The position numbers and the translations under genes were made by a program. 64,000 nt of DNA from Rostratula benghalensis (Eukaryota; Chordata; Aves; Charadriiformes; Rostratulidae): the NCBI GenBank assembly GCA_013399305.1, contig VXAI01000082.1, positions 1,795,120 through 1,859,119 of the forward strand, in the 5' to 3' direction. The notes under the pieces are model-generated. The model was not told the DNA's origin. It worked only from the letters and a program-made list of their open reading frames with translations, and ran no database searches. Below, piece by piece: positions 62,601 through 64,000 of this stretch. Within the stretch, counting starts at the first letter, position 1. Each line of letters starts with the position of its first letter.

Positions 62601-64000
62601 AAAATGTGACCAAATCTATAAAGCAACAAGCACCACCATAGAGTAGAACCACAAGGGCTCCCCTGAAAAGCCTTCACTTCTCCCCAAAAGACGTCCATGA
62701 AAACAAATTTTATAGTGACATTAAGTATTGTGACTATATTTAACAAAAATATTTCTAGGGAGTCTTAGGGAAGGTCACAGAAGCACAGTAACAATTAAAA
62801 TGGTCTTCTGCCCAAATGGAGCAGCTTTAGATGTCAACTACACAACCTGAAATGGCTGGGCCAAACAATGCTGCCACAAGCCTTTTGAACTCCAGTTAAT
62901 ATTTCATCATACACTTACAATTTTTTTTCCCTTACAGGTTAACCAAATCTCATTTTCCATTCAGGTAACAGCCTTCTACATACATCCATATGGAGAGTGA
63001 GTTTACAGATCACAGAGCATAGCCCCTGACACGCACTAGACAGTAACATTCAATGGAAAACTAACAACATATGGGGGGTATTTTAAGGCAATCATGACAC
63101 TATCAGGATAAATCCATTTGGAAGAGCTAGAACTCTTTAAACCTATTTCCTACCAACCACCAATATATCCTTAGAATTTATTAAATGGTTGAATACGAAA
63201 GCTTTTCTCCTATAGAAACTATCAACTCTATTTAGACAGTATTAGTCTTCACTAGTTTATTAGTCTTCACATAGGCTTCATTAGTTTAAAAAAATCTTTT
63301 CTCAAGTTAGGAAGTGTGATGTGAGGATACAGCTATACCTACTGACTTTTGAAATACTGTTAAGAGTATACATGCTATGATGCTTCTGTATTCTTAACGC
63401 AAACACCGTTATAAAAATTTCAAAGTTAACAGTGAAAGGCTGGACTTTATGACTTTCTTCAAGTACCCAGGCATTCCATATCCACCTTAATTGACATGCA
63501 TTTCAAGTCACATTTGACCTTTCTGGTTTCTCATTTCTTCCTTCTCTGAAAACGAAGGAAGAATTAGCCTAATGTTTCAAGACTGTTGATCAAAGCTGTT
63601 AGAATGTATTTCAGCTTTTGAAGTAGTATATTTCTGGCAGTTTTCCCAGAAGGGGGAACCAAGTCTCTTTTTTTATGACTGCCAGGGCTGGTCCTCCCTC
63701 CTGGTGCTGCAGAGCACAGAAAATCACAGAAATGGAACAGCAGGTCAACATATGACAGAGAAATTTACAGTGCAGGCATTAGCAGAGAAAAAAAAATATT
63801 AAAATCCAGAAACACTAAAAAAGAATCTATGAAATCTGATGCACTTTATTTTGCAATATATAAAGGTAACAAAATAAACCCCCAAAACCACAGCCTTCTG
63901 AACTGATGGCAGTACTTCTCAAAGTAATACGCTGAACATATCCCCAGAGATCTGAACTGAAATTTTAGTTTCAATTTTAAAACTAAACACATTGTCAGGG

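Larger units (their letters stand above)
55217..64000 (-). other. NEK7: NEK7 5' intron, partial
   Basis: Intron upstream of the residue-67 exon, running off the right edge, so at least 8.8 kb long. It starts with a pyrimidine-rich block (about 55500-56180). It contains a GC-richer, CpG-retaining stretch (58740-59020) and nearby homeodomain-like motifs (59224-59656). A second CpG-containing patch lies at 61340-61460. The preceding coding exon was not found here. Confidence 0.75.

Noticed and set aside
55217..64000. Upstream NEK7 coding exon with the glycine-rich loop and Lys63
   Set aside because: No minus-strand segment ending in the expected VALKKVQ with a donor site was found. It should lie to the right of the window.

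Overview
The window is an AT-rich stretch of vertebrate nuclear DNA, most likely from a bird or another sauropsid. The evidence is split coding exons with canonical GT-AG introns, several degenerate CR1 LINE tails with the typical ATTCTATG-type 3' ends, and no mammalian SINEs or L1. The species cannot be read from the sequence, and any bird could fit.

One gene is clearly present: NEK7, a NIMA-related Ser/Thr kinase, on the minus strand. The seven 3'-most coding exons lie, in transcript order, at 55216-55154, 54622-54512, 39279-39171, 36854-36747, 28778-28684, 24135-24022 and 17198-17088. They join in frame to encode 236 residues, which match residues 67-302 of the 302-residue human protein (comparison from memory). 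The N-terminal exons, with the start codon, the glycine-rich loop and the ATP-binding lysine, are not seen and should lie to the right of position 64000. The promoter should lie there too, since no CpG-island-like region is visible here.

Layout: 1 to about 16.8 kb is DNA downstream of NEK7. It holds a reversed, 5'-truncated CR1 (3763-4568), two forward CR1 tails (about 9405-9588 and 12990-13070), a long purine-rich strand-asymmetric block (about 11.3-12.9 kb) and a striking 78-base near-perfect hairpin next to the first CR1. From 17.1 to 55.2 kb are the NEK7 exons and introns, with a 41-base assembly gap at 36460-36500, a forward CR1 at 48868-49345 and a CR1 tail at 50357-50420. From 55.2 to 64 kb is part of a further 5' NEK7 intron. 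This holds the best candidates for conserved regulatory DNA (58.7-59.7 kb).

No second protein gene, tRNA, rRNA or CRISPR array could be supported. The remaining open frames are short, start anywhere and run through AT-rich or homopolymer DNA. The main leads beyond NEK7 are non-coding: the hairpin at 4640-4717, an RFX-like X-box near a POU octamer at 22473-22550, and a cluster of homeodomain-like palindromes and repeats at 59224-59656. These are inferences from sequence pattern and need alignment or expression data.
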